The notes beneath the pieces are model-generated. The model saw only the letters and a program-made list of their open reading frames with translations. It did no database searches and was not told where the DNA came from. Positions 55,301 to 63,180 of a DNA stretch of 64,000 bases are shown one piece after another. This DNA comes from Planctomycetota bacterium (lineage in GTDB: Bacteria; Planctomycetota; Phycisphaerae; UBA1845; UTPLA1). The first letter of the stretch is position 1; every line of letters starts with the position of its first letter. The stretch lies in the NCBI GenBank assembly GCA_015654675.1, contig JAATGM010000043.1, positions 1 through 64,000 of the forward strand, read 5' to 3'. The position numbers were made by a program, and so were the translations under genes.

Positions 55301-56918
55301 GTGCCGATCCCAGCGTTAGCGCCTTAACCAGCCGCCCCTCGCGCGTCATGATCGCCAGCCCGAACTCTTCCCCAGACGCGAACGGCGCAACCAGCACGTC
55401 CCCACACTCAACTGGCGTGGAGAAAAAGTGTGCCTGCGCCATGCCATCCGTGAGCGGCCCATCCGCCCCTTTCGTCCAGAGCAATTTCCCCGTCGCCGCG
55501 TCGAATCCCTGTATCGAGTTCTCCGTCAGCTCCCCGGCCCCGTTGTCCACCGCCAGAAACCGCTGACCGCCCCCGAGCTGCCCGAACACCGCGCTCCCAT
55601 CAACCACTTCGCGCGGCGGCTCGACCACGAACAGAATTCCCTGCGCCAGCCCCAGCGTCCCGGACAGCTCGTCCGTCAGGGACCGCGCCTCCAGCGCGCC
55701 CAGCACCGGCCCGCTCGGACCTGCCTCCTGCGCTCCAATCGTCACGAACCCGCCGCGAAACGAGGGGAACCGGTTCCGATCGCGCGATCGCGTCCGCGCC
55801 TGCCAAGCCGGCTCAAATGTCGTCGCATCCAGTGCCATCGCCCCATTCGGGAATCGCACGAACAGCAGCGCGCCCTCCGCCGCCATCTGCCATACCGGCG
55901 TCACCACGAATTGCCCGCAAAGCTTCGCAAGCTGCGACCCGTTCGCCTCCGACATCCCCGGGAGCCCCAATCGCCACGAAAACGGAACGTCCAGACTTGG
56001 ATTCACAGCCGGCATCCGGCCGTCACAATTGCCGCCACCCAGCAATCCGCCCCACCGCGCGATCAGCCCGACGCCAGCCGCGCTCGGCCCCCGCTCCGAC
56101 GCCACGAACTTCCCAACCTCGTCGACCAGCGCACCGAATTTCTCCGGCAACTTCTCCGCCGGCTGTGACGTCGCCGCTGTCTCGCGCAACTCCGCCAGCA
56201 GCTTCTCTGCCCGATCGCGCCGCCCGGCGTCCGCCTCCGCCACCGCCAGCCGCAGCGACACCTTCCACTTCGGCACCACCGTCTCAGGCAGCTCGAGCAG
56301 TCGCCGCAGCGCCGCCATCGCCTCGAACGGACGGCCCGCATCCAGCGACCACGTCGCGATCCGATCCAGCGCCTCCGCCCCCGCCTTCGTCAGCCGATAC
56401 CGGCTCGCAACCGCCCGCAGTCCTTCGATACTCCCGCGCTTCTCCGCGTCCGAGAGCAGTCGCGCCGCCTCCGGCTCATAGATCGTGCGATAAGTCTCCA
56501 TCGCCGGCGCCGGCCACTCGCGCAGCATCGCCCACGCGATCTCACCCGCCGACCCGCCCGATTTGCCGTCCGGACTGACGATCGTCTCCCCGTACTGATC
56601 GATCACGCGCCAAAGCGTATCGATCGCCAGCTTCCATTCCTGTCGATCCCCCGCCACCTGCGCCTTCTTAAGCCACTGCTCCGCCTCGGCGTCCCGCGCC
56701 AGACTAAACCGCCCAATCGCATCCGCGGTCCCCGTCCGCCCCGGCGCAAAATTGATCATCGGTGCCTGGATAATCCTGCGTGGCTGTAAGACCTGACCCT
56801 CGCCCCCCGCTGGCAACGGCTTGGGCTTCTGTTGCTGGTTCTGACCGTAACTGACCCCGCCCAGCGTCACCCAGATGACGCCGCCCCAAATCACCAGCCG
56901 ACTCTTCCGTTGCATCAT
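52329..56918 (-). CDS. Giant secreted PQQ-like beta-propeller protein with helical repeats
   Basis: 1529 residues, the first gene of the 23-kb operon. Signal peptide (cleavage after SYG). The N-terminal ~250 residues are helical, TPR-like (AEQWLKKAQVAGDRQEWKLA, LRRLLELPETVVPKWK). A first PQQ-type propeller occupies ~residues 300-760 (GFDAATGKLLWTKGADGP, LYAIDRETGARRWSAPRKEN, EAINLQNGKSAWEFGDAKPV). A helical stretch at ~765-1050 comes next (VALAEARLEKTPTDRDALLR). A second propeller fills the C-terminus (SLSAWHAMTGRPLWHTDVPP, VASGAMNWSIGPL). It may act as an extracytoplasmic scaffold like BamB. PQQ binding itself is not shown. Its start is 156 bases from the next minus-strand gene end. Confidence 0.82.
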   Translation of the reverse strand: MMQRKSRLVIWGGVIWVTLGGVSYGQNQQQKPKPLPAGGEGQVLQPRRIIQAPMINFAPGRTGTADAIGRFSLARDAEAEQWLKKAQVAGDRQEWKLAIDTLWRVIDQYGETIVSPDGKSGGSAGEIAWAMLREWPAPAMETYRTIYEPEAARLLSDAEKRGSIEGLRAVASRYRLTKAGAEALDRIATWSLDAGRPFEAMAALRRLLELPETVVPKWKVSLRLAVAEADAGRRDRAEKLLAELRETAATSQPAEKLPEKFGALVDEVGKFVASERGPSAAGVGLIARWGGLLGGGNCDGRMPAVNPSLDVPFSWRLGLPGMSEANGSQLAKLCGQFVVTPVWQMAAEGALLFVRFPNGAMALDATTFEPAWQARTRSRDRNRFPSFRGGFVTIGAQEAGPSGPVLGALEARSLTDELSGTLGLAQGILFVVEPPREVVDGSAVFGQLGGGQRFLAVDNGAGELTENSIQGFDAATGKLLWTKGADGPLTDGMAQAHFFSTPVECGDVLVAPFASGEEFGLAIMTREGRLVKALTLGSAPQGAMPSKGVLQPSVADPFLYVPTGAGAMLALGSGDFSLRWVFNYERRVNRDASEMVMTRSSPTSPIMAMSLTPTQWASNPPVVAGGLVLLAPTDGAKLYAIDRETGARRWSAPRKENRYVIGCDAARVYVSGSKVEAINLQNGKSAWEFGDAKPVGRAALSGGKIFVPVKAGVVVLEAETGKLLEKYPNGPDRTAFGNLLAWDGSLYSLSATELEKIPDLVQSVALAEARLEKTPTDRDALLRLAVLESQRGNLSKTQDILRRARDAAAAQPDVRLDDQIDHMWVETSLELARDAQPDRRLELIQAAAGAARRPGDVLRSELTLLDIDAAAGGEKAFRRGVELLVRIGGNAVDLEGGLTSQAWVAISERLERLWADADKKTRETFGGIIDETIAKAKDRGERVRLSDAVGFAPAAARLDLSLGRELAGEGALESAEFFWQRAANRAAREDRATAVAALCELVQLHLAPGAGLPLRRDSAGKELAALSNEDSGLAVGKARLGEFIEEWSAKLTAARGGKSAESSSYDGWGVIDSRTRTYSDPATTAFHPDGGTTDGLAVLCHAKQLIGLDMWSSEPRAISWSVDLIDTALSFQSRMLNQYNSNQAPPDGDEGAVAGSVAMVPGDGPYYPIGLITGRMMGPPLTPTAGNSSAVDGRVVTTDGWFVAALDAHTLVGWPAREWSGPIWQRELRGSTIASLHATDGVVVVLDREQESAVVLRARSGRLQSRIGLRGESKDTTPEVDDNDQGPSTTTCVGPYVCQLRGHSLSAWHAMTGRPLWHTDVPPAAERLDALDDRHIGVSSPPSRYLVVDAGDGQTRTDLQIDDSVVPPESAAIDRGRLYLFLRLGPSSSQSRLAAYDVASGAMNWSIGPLTQTLVTDRQLRSSGRVIPYIETVVITPANEAATPQQFNVDANRYTGRLRLIDKATGSRIGSPIVLTGAALSVTGQVLDVLMYPNRGLVTSMNGYFVVGPRVETPAEPVRNEEEGKEGTP

Positions 56919-57074
56919 CGCTGCCTGCTTCGCGTCACCCGCGTGAAGGCCGGACCGGAACCCCGCGTTATCCTAGTCCCAACCCGTTTCGGCATACACC
57001 CTTATACGTTCTCTAACGCCCCTCGCTTCCATGGGCTCACGCTTTTTCGGCTCGTTCCGCGACCCACCCCGCGG

Positions 57075-57548
57075 CTATCCTCGCGCAAACTCGACCCGGG
57101 CCGCTTCCCAGCCCTGCCGCAGCGTTTCCACAAGCCCCGGCCGGTCCTGAAGCTGGATCGTATCCCCATCAATTTCCCACCGCCCCGCCGGTGGCTCCGC
57201 CCTCCGAGAAACGTAAACGTAACTCGCCCCCCCCACCCCGACGGAATACCGCTCTATCCCCCGCACATCCCCCCACCCAATCCGCACCCGCCGCCACGGC
57301 GACCGATACCCCACCCCGTCCCCATCCATCGTCACCCGGCAGAAATACCCCCGCACCAGCGCATACACCGAACATCCCAGCACCACCGCCGCCGACGCCC
57401 GCAACCCCCACCGCGATGCCAGTATCGCCAATGGCCCCATCAGCGCGCACACCGGCACAAGCACCCACAAAAAGTACTTCAGCGGCGTCGAAAAATACGG
57501 CCACGACCGCCGCGCAACCGCCGGCAGACCATCGTCAGCCGTCACCAT
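57075..57548 (-). CDS. Small membrane protein with PH-like domain
   Basis: 157 residues. Two close membrane helices at ~25-65 (YFLWVLVPVCALMGPLAIL, ASAAVVLGCSVYALVRGYF) are followed by a soluble beta-rich part (VTMDGDGVGYRSPWRRVRIGWGDVRGIERY, TIQLQDRPGLVETLRQGW) that looks like a bacterial pleckstrin-homology domain. It starts 6 bases after the upstream gene and is probably co-transcribed with it. Function is unknown. Confidence 0.6.
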   Translation of the reverse strand: MVTADDGLPAVARRSWPYFSTPLKYFLWVLVPVCALMGPLAILASRWGLRASAAVVLGCSVYALVRGYFCRVTMDGDGVGYRSPWRRVRIGWGDVRGIERYSVGVGGASYVYVSRRAEPPAGRWEIDGDTIQLQDRPGLVETLRQGWEAARVEFARG

Positions 57549-57554
57549 CGCCGA

Positions 57555-57839
57555 TCAATGCTCGTAATAGTTGTGCTTCGGCCGCCCTTCGAGGATCTGC
57601 TCTTTACCCCAATTCGCCACCGCCCGGAAAGTATCCGACGCAATAAACGCGTCAAACGCCCCGCGATCATTCCAGTCCGACAAAATCACGTACGACCGCG
57701 CATTGTCGATATCGCGGTACATGTGCGACGCGCTGTGCCCCGCAATCCCCTGCATCGCCGTGATCACCTTCCGAAACGCATTCTCAAACGTCGCTTCCTT
57801 CCCCGGAAGCACCACGTAATTCATCCCAACCGTCACCAC
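57555..57839 (-). CDS. Antibiotic-biosynthesis-monooxygenase (ABM) fold protein
   Basis: 94 residues, a single ferredoxin-like dimeric alpha-beta barrel domain: VGMNYVVLPGKEATFENAFRKV, SHMYRDIDNARSYVILSDWNDRGAFDAFIASDTFRAVANWG. The start is a GTG at 57839 with AGGAG 8 bases upstream; an ATG five codons in is the alternative. Proteins of this fold include small monooxygenases, heme-degrading enzymes and regulators, so the reaction cannot be named. It lies just downstream of the tRNA-Ser gene on the same strand. Confidence 0.75.
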   Translation of the reverse strand: MVTVGMNYVVLPGKEATFENAFRKVITAMQGIAGHSASHMYRDIDNARSYVILSDWNDRGAFDAFIASDTFRAVANWGKEQILEGRPKHNYYEH

Positions 57840-57877
57840 GTTGTATTCTCCTTCGCAACAGATCCTTCAGACGGAAT

Positions 57878-57964
57878 CGGAGCGGGAGGGGTTCGAACCC
57901 CCGGTACCCTTTCGGGTACACCGCATTTCCAATGCGGCACCTTCAGCCACTCGGCCACCGCTCC
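57878..57964 (-). tRNA. tRNA-Ser (anticodon GGA)
   Basis: On the minus strand: acceptor GGAGCGG/CCGCTCC, anticodon stem CCGCA/TGCGG with loop TTGGAAA (anticodon GGA), the long variable arm expected of serine tRNAs (GTACCC-GAAA-GGGTAC), T arm GGGGG-TTCGAAC-CCCTC, and discriminator G. CCA is not encoded. Confidence 0.95.
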
Positions 57965-58082
57965 AGAACTTCAATTGTTGGCACTCACGCCATTCTGTCA
58001 ACCGGCCCCTTTTCATCCAGCCCGCCCCGACCTCCCGCCGACATCTTCAAAGACCCGGCCACCGGCCGCGAACGGAGCAACC

Positions 58083-58244
58083 ATGAACAAGCGAAAACTC
58101 TTCTTCCTCGCCGTCCTCACCTGCGGAACCGCCCTCCAGTTCTCCGGATGCATGAGCGCCGCCCGATTCCTCTATCGAAACGTCGGAAATCTGAGCTCCC
58201 TGCTCACTGGCGGCGGCTCCACGCCCCCCGGCTCCACCCTCTAG
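58083..58244 (+). CDS. Tiny lipoprotein 1 (53 aa)
   Basis: An ATG with GGAG five bases before it begins a 53-residue product: MNKRKLFFLAVLTCG, then a lipobox QFSGC (C23), then a 30-residue mature part MSAARFLYRNVGNLSSLLTG followed by a Gly/Ser/Pro tail. The mature part is an amphipathic or hydrophobic helix. It is the first of four tiny genes on the same strand. Homologues are not known to me. The strong export signal and ribosome binding site argue that it is real. Confidence 0.65.
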   Translation: MNKRKLFFLAVLTCGTALQFSGCMSAARFLYRNVGNLSSLLTGGGSTPPGSTL

Positions 58245-58372
58245 TCCGCGCCCCGCGCAATTCCCGCGCCTTCCGGCCGCCCGGCAACGTCGTTTGGGTG
58301 CAGCCCGCCCTCGCCCTACGCCGAAATCGCTAACAACCGCGGGGCAATTCCCGCCATCCTTCGGAGCTACCC

Positions 58373-58516
58373 ATGAACGCTCGCCGCTGGCGTCAATTCG
58401 CCCTTCTCACCGTCGGCGTCACCTACCTCGCCAACGGCTGCACTCAATGGATCCCCTGGATCTTCCAGGGCAAGAGCTTGTTCTGGCCGCTCGGGCAGTA
58501 CCTCGGCGCCTTCTAA
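58373..58516 (+). CDS. Tiny lipoprotein 2 (47 aa)
   Basis: An ATG at 58373 with GGAG six bases upstream gives 47 residues: basic start MNARRWRQ, hydrophobic stretch, lipobox LANGC (C23), then TQWIPWIFQGKSLFWPLGQY, an unusually aromatic tail (four Trp in the gene). It is likely lipid-anchored with a membrane-surface helix. It shares the layout but not clear sequence identity with its neighbours. Confidence 0.62.
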   Translation: MNARRWRQFALLTVGVTYLANGCTQWIPWIFQGKSLFWPLGQYLGAF

Positions 58517-58577
58517 CCCCGCGCTGGCATCCGCCACCCCCACCCGCTACGATCCCGCCTCCTATAAGGAGGTCTCG

Positions 58578-58685
58578 ATGAAAAAACGCGCCTGGTGGCT
58601 CCTCACCCTCACCTCAACCCTCGCCTTCAGCGTCCCCGGCTGCTTCCGCACCATCGCCGCCACCTTCGGCGCGACCTTCTACTAA
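58578..58685 (+). CDS. Tiny lipoprotein 3 (35 aa)
   Basis: AAGGAGG five bases before the ATG is the best ribosome binding site in this group. The 35-residue product is MKKRAWWLLTLTSTLAFSVP, then GC (lipobox VPGC, C22), then only 13 mature residues, FRTIAATFGATFY. A normal enzyme is excluded by size. It could be a lipopeptide, a membrane-active peptide or a small regulatory subunit. Confidence 0.65.
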   Translation: MKKRAWWLLTLTSTLAFSVPGCFRTIAATFGATFY

Positions 58686-58697
58686 TCCGAGCCAACC

Positions 58698-58835
58698 ATG
58701 ACGCGCCCACCCACCAAACGCCGCCGCAAATGGCTCCTCCTGGCCGCCACCGTCTGCGGCACCTGCTACTACGTAGCCCCCGAATGCTTCGTAGTCCTGG
58801 CCCGCCTAATCTTCAACCCCTTGGGCTCGCGCTAG
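58698..58835 (+). CDS. Tiny membrane peptide 4 (45 aa)
   Basis: An ATG at 58698, 12 bases after the previous stop, encodes MTRPPTKRRRKWLLLAATVC and then GTCYYVAPECFVVLARLIFN with a short end. The N-terminus is strongly basic and two hydrophobic stretches follow. Three cysteines (20, 23, 30) are present but no clean lipobox. The ribosome binding site is weak (GAG), so translation may depend on coupling to the gene before. Confidence 0.5.
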   Translation: MTRPPTKRRRKWLLLAATVCGTCYYVAPECFVVLARLIFNPLGSR

Positions 58836-58878
58836 ACCCGCATACCCGTCGCGATCGATCGGACAATTGCATCATTCC

Positions 58879-58924
58879 GGATATTATATATTATGTATTA
58901 CAAATTATTAATTACTAATGATTT
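58879..58924. repeat. AT-rich repeat, copy 1
   Basis: Starts GGATATTATATATTATGTAT and continues AT-rich to the end of the interval. It is in clear contrast with the surrounding GC-rich DNA. It matches copy 2 at 61647-61684 in the same orientation, so the two copies flank the 895-residue protein gene. No terminal target duplication is evident. Confidence 0.65.
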
Positions 58925-58942
58925 GTCATTGGTTTCGAGCCG

Positions 58943-61630
58943 CTAACGAAGAACCCAGGTCTCCCCCCCACGCAGCTCCACCTCAATACGAACGTCGCCG
59001 CCATCAACCACCCCGCGCTTCTCGCCACCCGTCAACATCTCATGCAGCGTCTCGCCCCCGACTCGCCCGCGCGCCAACCAAACCCGCCCGCGAACGGTCC
59101 GATCCGTAGGATTGTGCACCGTCCAGTACTGCGGCCCCGAGTCCCCCGCCGCAAACCGTTCCACCAGAATCTCCCGCGGCGAATCACTCCGCCCCCACGT
59201 CACCGGCTCCCACCCCGCCCGACCAATCGTCTGCAACACCGGGATAAACTGCTTGAACACCGGCCGGTCCCGGTTGTACCAAGCCGGCTGCTCCCAATAA
59301 TTCTTGTCGTAAGCGTTGTGCGAGAAAAAGCTCGGAAAAAACCCATAAGCCGCGCACCGCATGAAATACCGCCGCGTATCTTCAACTGTCCACCGATCAA
59401 AATCACTGTTCATCAAAAGACAATACGGCTTCTTCCCACACAGCGCCCGCCGATACCACATCTCTTCAGCCGACATAGGCACCCACCCCCCATCAATCTT
59501 CCAATTAATCTCCTGCCCCATCACGTCAAACAAAGCCGCCATCCACCAATACCGCGTCGGACACCCATTCGCCATCGTAAACTGATGACGCTTTCTCTCG
59601 TCTACATAACTCTGAGATTGATGGAACTCCGTAATCTGACCGGGCTTCAACACGGGCGCCGGTGAATGCACCGTTCCACTCCGATCCGCCCAGTCGCGCC
59701 AGCCGTCGTAATAGTGTGCCATCGAAATTGCATTCAGCACACCGATCCTCTTGGTTCGTGGGTCATACGCAAGCGACGACGCAGTTTCGATCGTCGCGGG
59801 CCGATAGTCGATGATGTCTGCCCAACCATCTACAGAATCAAAAAATGGCCCATCAACGTCTTTGCGCACTCGTCCACCAGACTTTGGCTCGAACGACGCA
59901 GCATCTTGTGCCAAGCTGTACCAACTCCTCAGCAACGGATTAACCGCGAGCACGGCACCACGACACCACGGCTGGTTTGTCGGCCACAAATAGTCGCGTC
60001 CGCCGGCCGTGCGGCACGCTGCCTCAATTCCCCGATTTCGATCGCCTTCCGCGCTTTCAGACGCCTGGCTCGTCGCCAATGCCTGCACCGCTCTCGAAAG
60101 CTCGCCGTAGCTCTTCAGCCCGGCGTCTTGTAAGCCGACCCAAACCGTTTGCGGATAGAAATATTGAAAAGTCAGTATCGAGTGCTTCTCGTCGAAATCA
60201 ACATCATTATCCCCTTCTTTGAACGCAAATCCAAAATCTTCCGACCGTTCAATCGTGCTAATCTTTACAAACGGTGCCCAGATTCCAAGCGGCCGCTGGC
60301 TCGGCCACACCTTTCCCCAATCAATTCCCTTCCAGCAAACTCGGAATGGCTCCGCCTCATCCGTGCGCTTCTCATAAATGTCGAATGTGGACGAGTAGCG
60401 AGACATCCCCCCGACATTCCTTCTCCCGCGCGTCCCCGAATCGACTTCCGCTACGACATCACACGCCAGACAAAACAGTCCGAGTGACGAATCGAAGCAG
60501 AACCGGCTGATTTGGTAGTTTTCCCACCAGAACGAACGAACCCTCGAGACAGACTCGCGAGTGCTCATTCTTAGAGTTTGATGATCCGCTGTGACCACGC
60601 CAATTGGGTACCGCGACATCCAACCAGTCTTGCCCGCGCCGGCCTGAACGAGATTGGCGAGCTGAACGCCTGTACGGTCGTTCGAGCTTTTTGAAAAATC
60701 GCGCGATTGGACGCCGTCATCCCACCAGATGCCCTTCCCAGCAATACGACGTGCCCAATAGGCCGTAACCGGGCGGTCGTGCGTGGCCCAATTCGCAAGC
60801 GTGATTTGATAGCTCCCCCCTTTGAGAAACCGCACGATGCCCGCAAGTTTGATCGGCCGCACTTCGAAAGCGAACTTGGTGCCCGTCACCTGCGAGATCT
60901 CCGGCTCCCAAATCCGCCCGTCATCATGCGCCTGAACCAGAATCACCAGATCATCCATCCACGACGGCTGCGTCGTCGCCAGCCGCGTCGGCATCGCCAC
61001 CTGCCGCACAATCTCCCCGTCAAACATCCGCACCCGCGCCGGGTCCACCTCCCGGCAGGCCACATCATCAAACCACGCCGTCCCCGCCGTGCCGCGAAAC
61101 AGGCAATACAAATCAATCGCCGCAATCGCCCGCGTCGGCTGCAAAACCAGCTCCACCCGCTCCCAGACCCGCGCATCCGTCGGACATTTCGCGACTACCC
61201 CAAACTCCCGCGTCCCATCCGCGTAAGTCACATCGCAATACAAGCTGTACTCGCTCGAAGGCGGAAACTCCGTCCCCTCGCACCGAGTCCAAAACTCCAC
61301 CACCACCGGCCGCGCCTCGCGTTGCTTCAAAGAAACCCGCTGCACCGCCCCCAAAGTGGTAGAAATGTCCGAAGCCCGACACCGAATAGAAGCAGCCACG
61401 CCATGCTTCACATCACGATCATTCTCATACCCCTTCCCATACCCGCGCCACTCCCCACGAGCGCCAGCACCGTTCTCAAACCCCCCGTCCGAAACAAGAT
61501 TCGGCAGCACCTCAAGCGTCTCGCGGGCCGGCTCGAAAATAACCCGCGCTTCATCGCCCCAACCCGCCGACGCGCAGATCACAACACCCAGCCAAGCCCC
61601 CACCACCCGCGCCATCCACGCAACCCGCAT
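58943..61630 (-). CDS. Large secreted protein with N-terminal CBM-like domain, function unknown
   Basis: 895 residues with a signal peptide (MRVAWMARVVGAWLGVVICA, cleavage near GWG). Residues ~40-195 look like a CBM4/9-type jelly roll (NLVSDGGFENGAGARGEWRG, VVVEFWTRCEGT, GTAGTAWFDDVACREV). The remaining ~700 residues are rich in aromatic residues and have a carbohydrate-enzyme look (GMSRYSSTFDIYEKR, GYFPSFFSHN-like segment in CAAYGFFPSFFSHNAYDKNY, and a C-terminal beta domain WTVHNPTDRTVRGRVWLARG), but I cannot assign a glycoside hydrolase family or catalytic residues. The segment 59580-60860 is lower in GC and differs in codon use from both ends. It is flanked by AT-rich repeats. Confidence 0.7.
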   Translation of the reverse strand: MRVAWMARVVGAWLGVVICASAGWGDEARVIFEPARETLEVLPNLVSDGGFENGAGARGEWRGYGKGYENDRDVKHGVAASIRCRASDISTTLGAVQRVSLKQREARPVVVEFWTRCEGTEFPPSSEYSLYCDVTYADGTREFGVVAKCPTDARVWERVELVLQPTRAIAAIDLYCLFRGTAGTAWFDDVACREVDPARVRMFDGEIVRQVAMPTRLATTQPSWMDDLVILVQAHDDGRIWEPEISQVTGTKFAFEVRPIKLAGIVRFLKGGSYQITLANWATHDRPVTAYWARRIAGKGIWWDDGVQSRDFSKSSNDRTGVQLANLVQAGAGKTGWMSRYPIGVVTADHQTLRMSTRESVSRVRSFWWENYQISRFCFDSSLGLFCLACDVVAEVDSGTRGRRNVGGMSRYSSTFDIYEKRTDEAEPFRVCWKGIDWGKVWPSQRPLGIWAPFVKISTIERSEDFGFAFKEGDNDVDFDEKHSILTFQYFYPQTVWVGLQDAGLKSYGELSRAVQALATSQASESAEGDRNRGIEAACRTAGGRDYLWPTNQPWCRGAVLAVNPLLRSWYSLAQDAASFEPKSGGRVRKDVDGPFFDSVDGWADIIDYRPATIETASSLAYDPRTKRIGVLNAISMAHYYDGWRDWADRSGTVHSPAPVLKPGQITEFHQSQSYVDERKRHQFTMANGCPTRYWWMAALFDVMGQEINWKIDGGWVPMSAEEMWYRRALCGKKPYCLLMNSDFDRWTVEDTRRYFMRCAAYGFFPSFFSHNAYDKNYWEQPAWYNRDRPVFKQFIPVLQTIGRAGWEPVTWGRSDSPREILVERFAAGDSGPQYWTVHNPTDRTVRGRVWLARGRVGGETLHEMLTGGEKRGVVDGGDVRIEVELRGGETWVLR

Positions 61631-61646
61631 AACCGCTCCGTAAATT

Positions 61647-61684
61647 GGATATTATGTATTAGGTATTACCAATTATGTATGATT
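61647..61684. repeat. AT-rich repeat, copy 2
   Basis: Starts GGATATTATGTATTAGGTAT and resembles copy 1 at 58879-58924 in the same orientation. It contains the last codons and the stop of the zinc-ribbon gene that ends at 61673. Confidence 0.65.
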
Positions 61685-62632
61685 CCGATCATGCGAATCG
61701 ATCACCGTCTCACCCAACTCCACCGTAGACCGCGCGATCTCCTTCCCACACTCCGAACAAACCCCACTCTCATTCCCCGTCAGGTCATACCCGCAGCTCG
61801 CACAACGCTCGATCGATTCCCCAGCCGTCCGACGTTTACGGATTACGAATGACGCAATCCCGAATGTGGCGCACAGAATCCAGAGCGGAAACACGAGCGC
61901 GGTTCCGACGAGCGTGGATCGCGAAGTCGCCGCTCGAACGCGCGGCCGGCTCAGGCCCCATGCCGACGTTGAAACGGTCCAGCGATCCGGGAATCCCTCT
62001 GCAACTTCAAACGTGCCCAACGGTGAAGTCGGATCGGGAGACCCATATTGCGGAATTCCGCTTTTCGCGCTGAGACCCACGATCGTTAGACATCCTCGTC
62101 CGACCTCGATCTCCGATTGCACGCTCGGCGACCAGCGAATACTCCAACCCACACTAAACGACCACAAGAGAAACGAAGCCGCGCAAACGCCCGCCATCAA
62201 CCGGCTGCAGAGCGAGCGCCCGGCCGGCGCCCTGGACGCCCACGCGAGCAGGAGTGCCCCGACCAGGAACACACCGCCAATAATCCAGATTGGAATCGAA
62301 CCGAGAACGGACGGGCTGATCCCCGCGTCCGTCCCGGCGAATTGTGCTGCAACGAGGCCCAACCGAAGGCCCCAGTCGGAGGGCGGATTCAGAACCGGCC
62401 AGACTCTCAAACCCTTGCCGTGGAATCCCAATTCGCCTGCCACTGCCTGCCATCCGATTCGGATCTGCCCCGACTCCGCGACAAATGCGACAGATTGATT
62501 CTCGGTCACCCAGACGTATTGCACGCTCCGCCATAGACTCACGCACCAAAGGATGAGCAGCGCCAGCACACCCACCAACGTCGCGCGCGAAAACCACCGG
62601 AGAACGAGCCGAATCAAGCGCATACCGTTCAT
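61673..62632 (-). CDS. Membrane protein with C-terminal zinc ribbon (paralogue of its neighbour)
   Basis: 319 residues from the ATG at 62632, which overlaps the upstream stop (ATGA). An N-terminal membrane helix (TLVGVLALLILWCVSLW) is followed by an extracytoplasmic region and further helices (WIIGGVFLVGALLLAWASR, AASFLLWSFSVGWSI, LVFPLWILCATFGIASFVI). It ends with a zinc ribbon CASCGYDLTGNESGVCSECG. Such proteins are abundant in planctomycetes and uncharacterised. The C-terminal end lies in an AT-rich repeat, so the last residues may be repeat-derived. Confidence 0.75.
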   Translation of the reverse strand: MNGMRLIRLVLRWFSRATLVGVLALLILWCVSLWRSVQYVWVTENQSVAFVAESGQIRIGWQAVAGELGFHGKGLRVWPVLNPPSDWGLRLGLVAAQFAGTDAGISPSVLGSIPIWIIGGVFLVGALLLAWASRAPAGRSLCSRLMAGVCAASFLLWSFSVGWSIRWSPSVQSEIEVGRGCLTIVGLSAKSGIPQYGSPDPTSPLGTFEVAEGFPDRWTVSTSAWGLSRPRVRAATSRSTLVGTALVFPLWILCATFGIASFVIRKRRTAGESIERCASCGYDLTGNESGVCSECGKEIARSTVELGETVIDSHDRNHT

Positions 62633-63051
62633 GGCTCCGCCGTGAATTGCTGAGTCGCCGCCGATTTGACGATCTTCTCCCCGCACTCCGAACAAACCCC
62701 ACTCTCATTCCCCGTCAGGTCATACCCGCACGCCGCGCACTTGCCCGGAACCGCGACCGCCTGCCATCGACGCCGGATGGCAAAAACGGAAAACGCGGTG
62801 ACAGCGACAATTCCCAACTCAATCGGAGCCGCAATCAACGAACTCTTCCACAGTTGAACTGGCCCCAGCCCGACCTTGACGATGCACGGTGCCAGCACAC
62901 TCCCAACCATCAGCAGCAATGCCCCGATGACCGAAAATCCAACCCGCTTGGAGATCGCATTGAGGATCGCCACATTCGCCACGAACCAGACTGGAAGCAG
63001 AACCAACCCACTGGCCACGACGAGCATGAACACCGTAGGGTCAACGACCAT
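62629..63051 (-). CDS. Small membrane protein with C-terminal zinc ribbon
   Basis: 140 residues from the ATG at 63051 (a GTG at 63066 is the alternative). Three membrane helices (FMLVVASGLVLLPVWFV, FSVIGALLLMVGSVLAPCIV, PIELGIVAVTAFSVFAI) precede a zinc ribbon CAACGYDLTGNESGVCSECG. The DNA encoding the ribbon is identical over 47 bases (62684-62730) with 61749-61795 in the next gene, showing a recent shared origin or conversion. It is coupled to that gene by a 4-base overlap. Confidence 0.72.
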   Translation of the reverse strand: MVVDPTVFMLVVASGLVLLPVWFVANVAILNAISKRVGFSVIGALLLMVGSVLAPCIVKVGLGPVQLWKSSLIAAPIELGIVAVTAFSVFAIRRRWQAVAVPGKCAACGYDLTGNESGVCSECGEKIVKSAATQQFTAEP

Positions 63052-63180
63052 CAAACCACCGGCCACTCAAGCAATTCAAAGCACACCGCAATCCACTCCA
63101 CCCCAATAGTCGCAGAATCGGCCCCAGCGCAACAGAAATACCACTCGTTTTTCAAAGCAGTTCCCCCGGCCACTCCCAAT

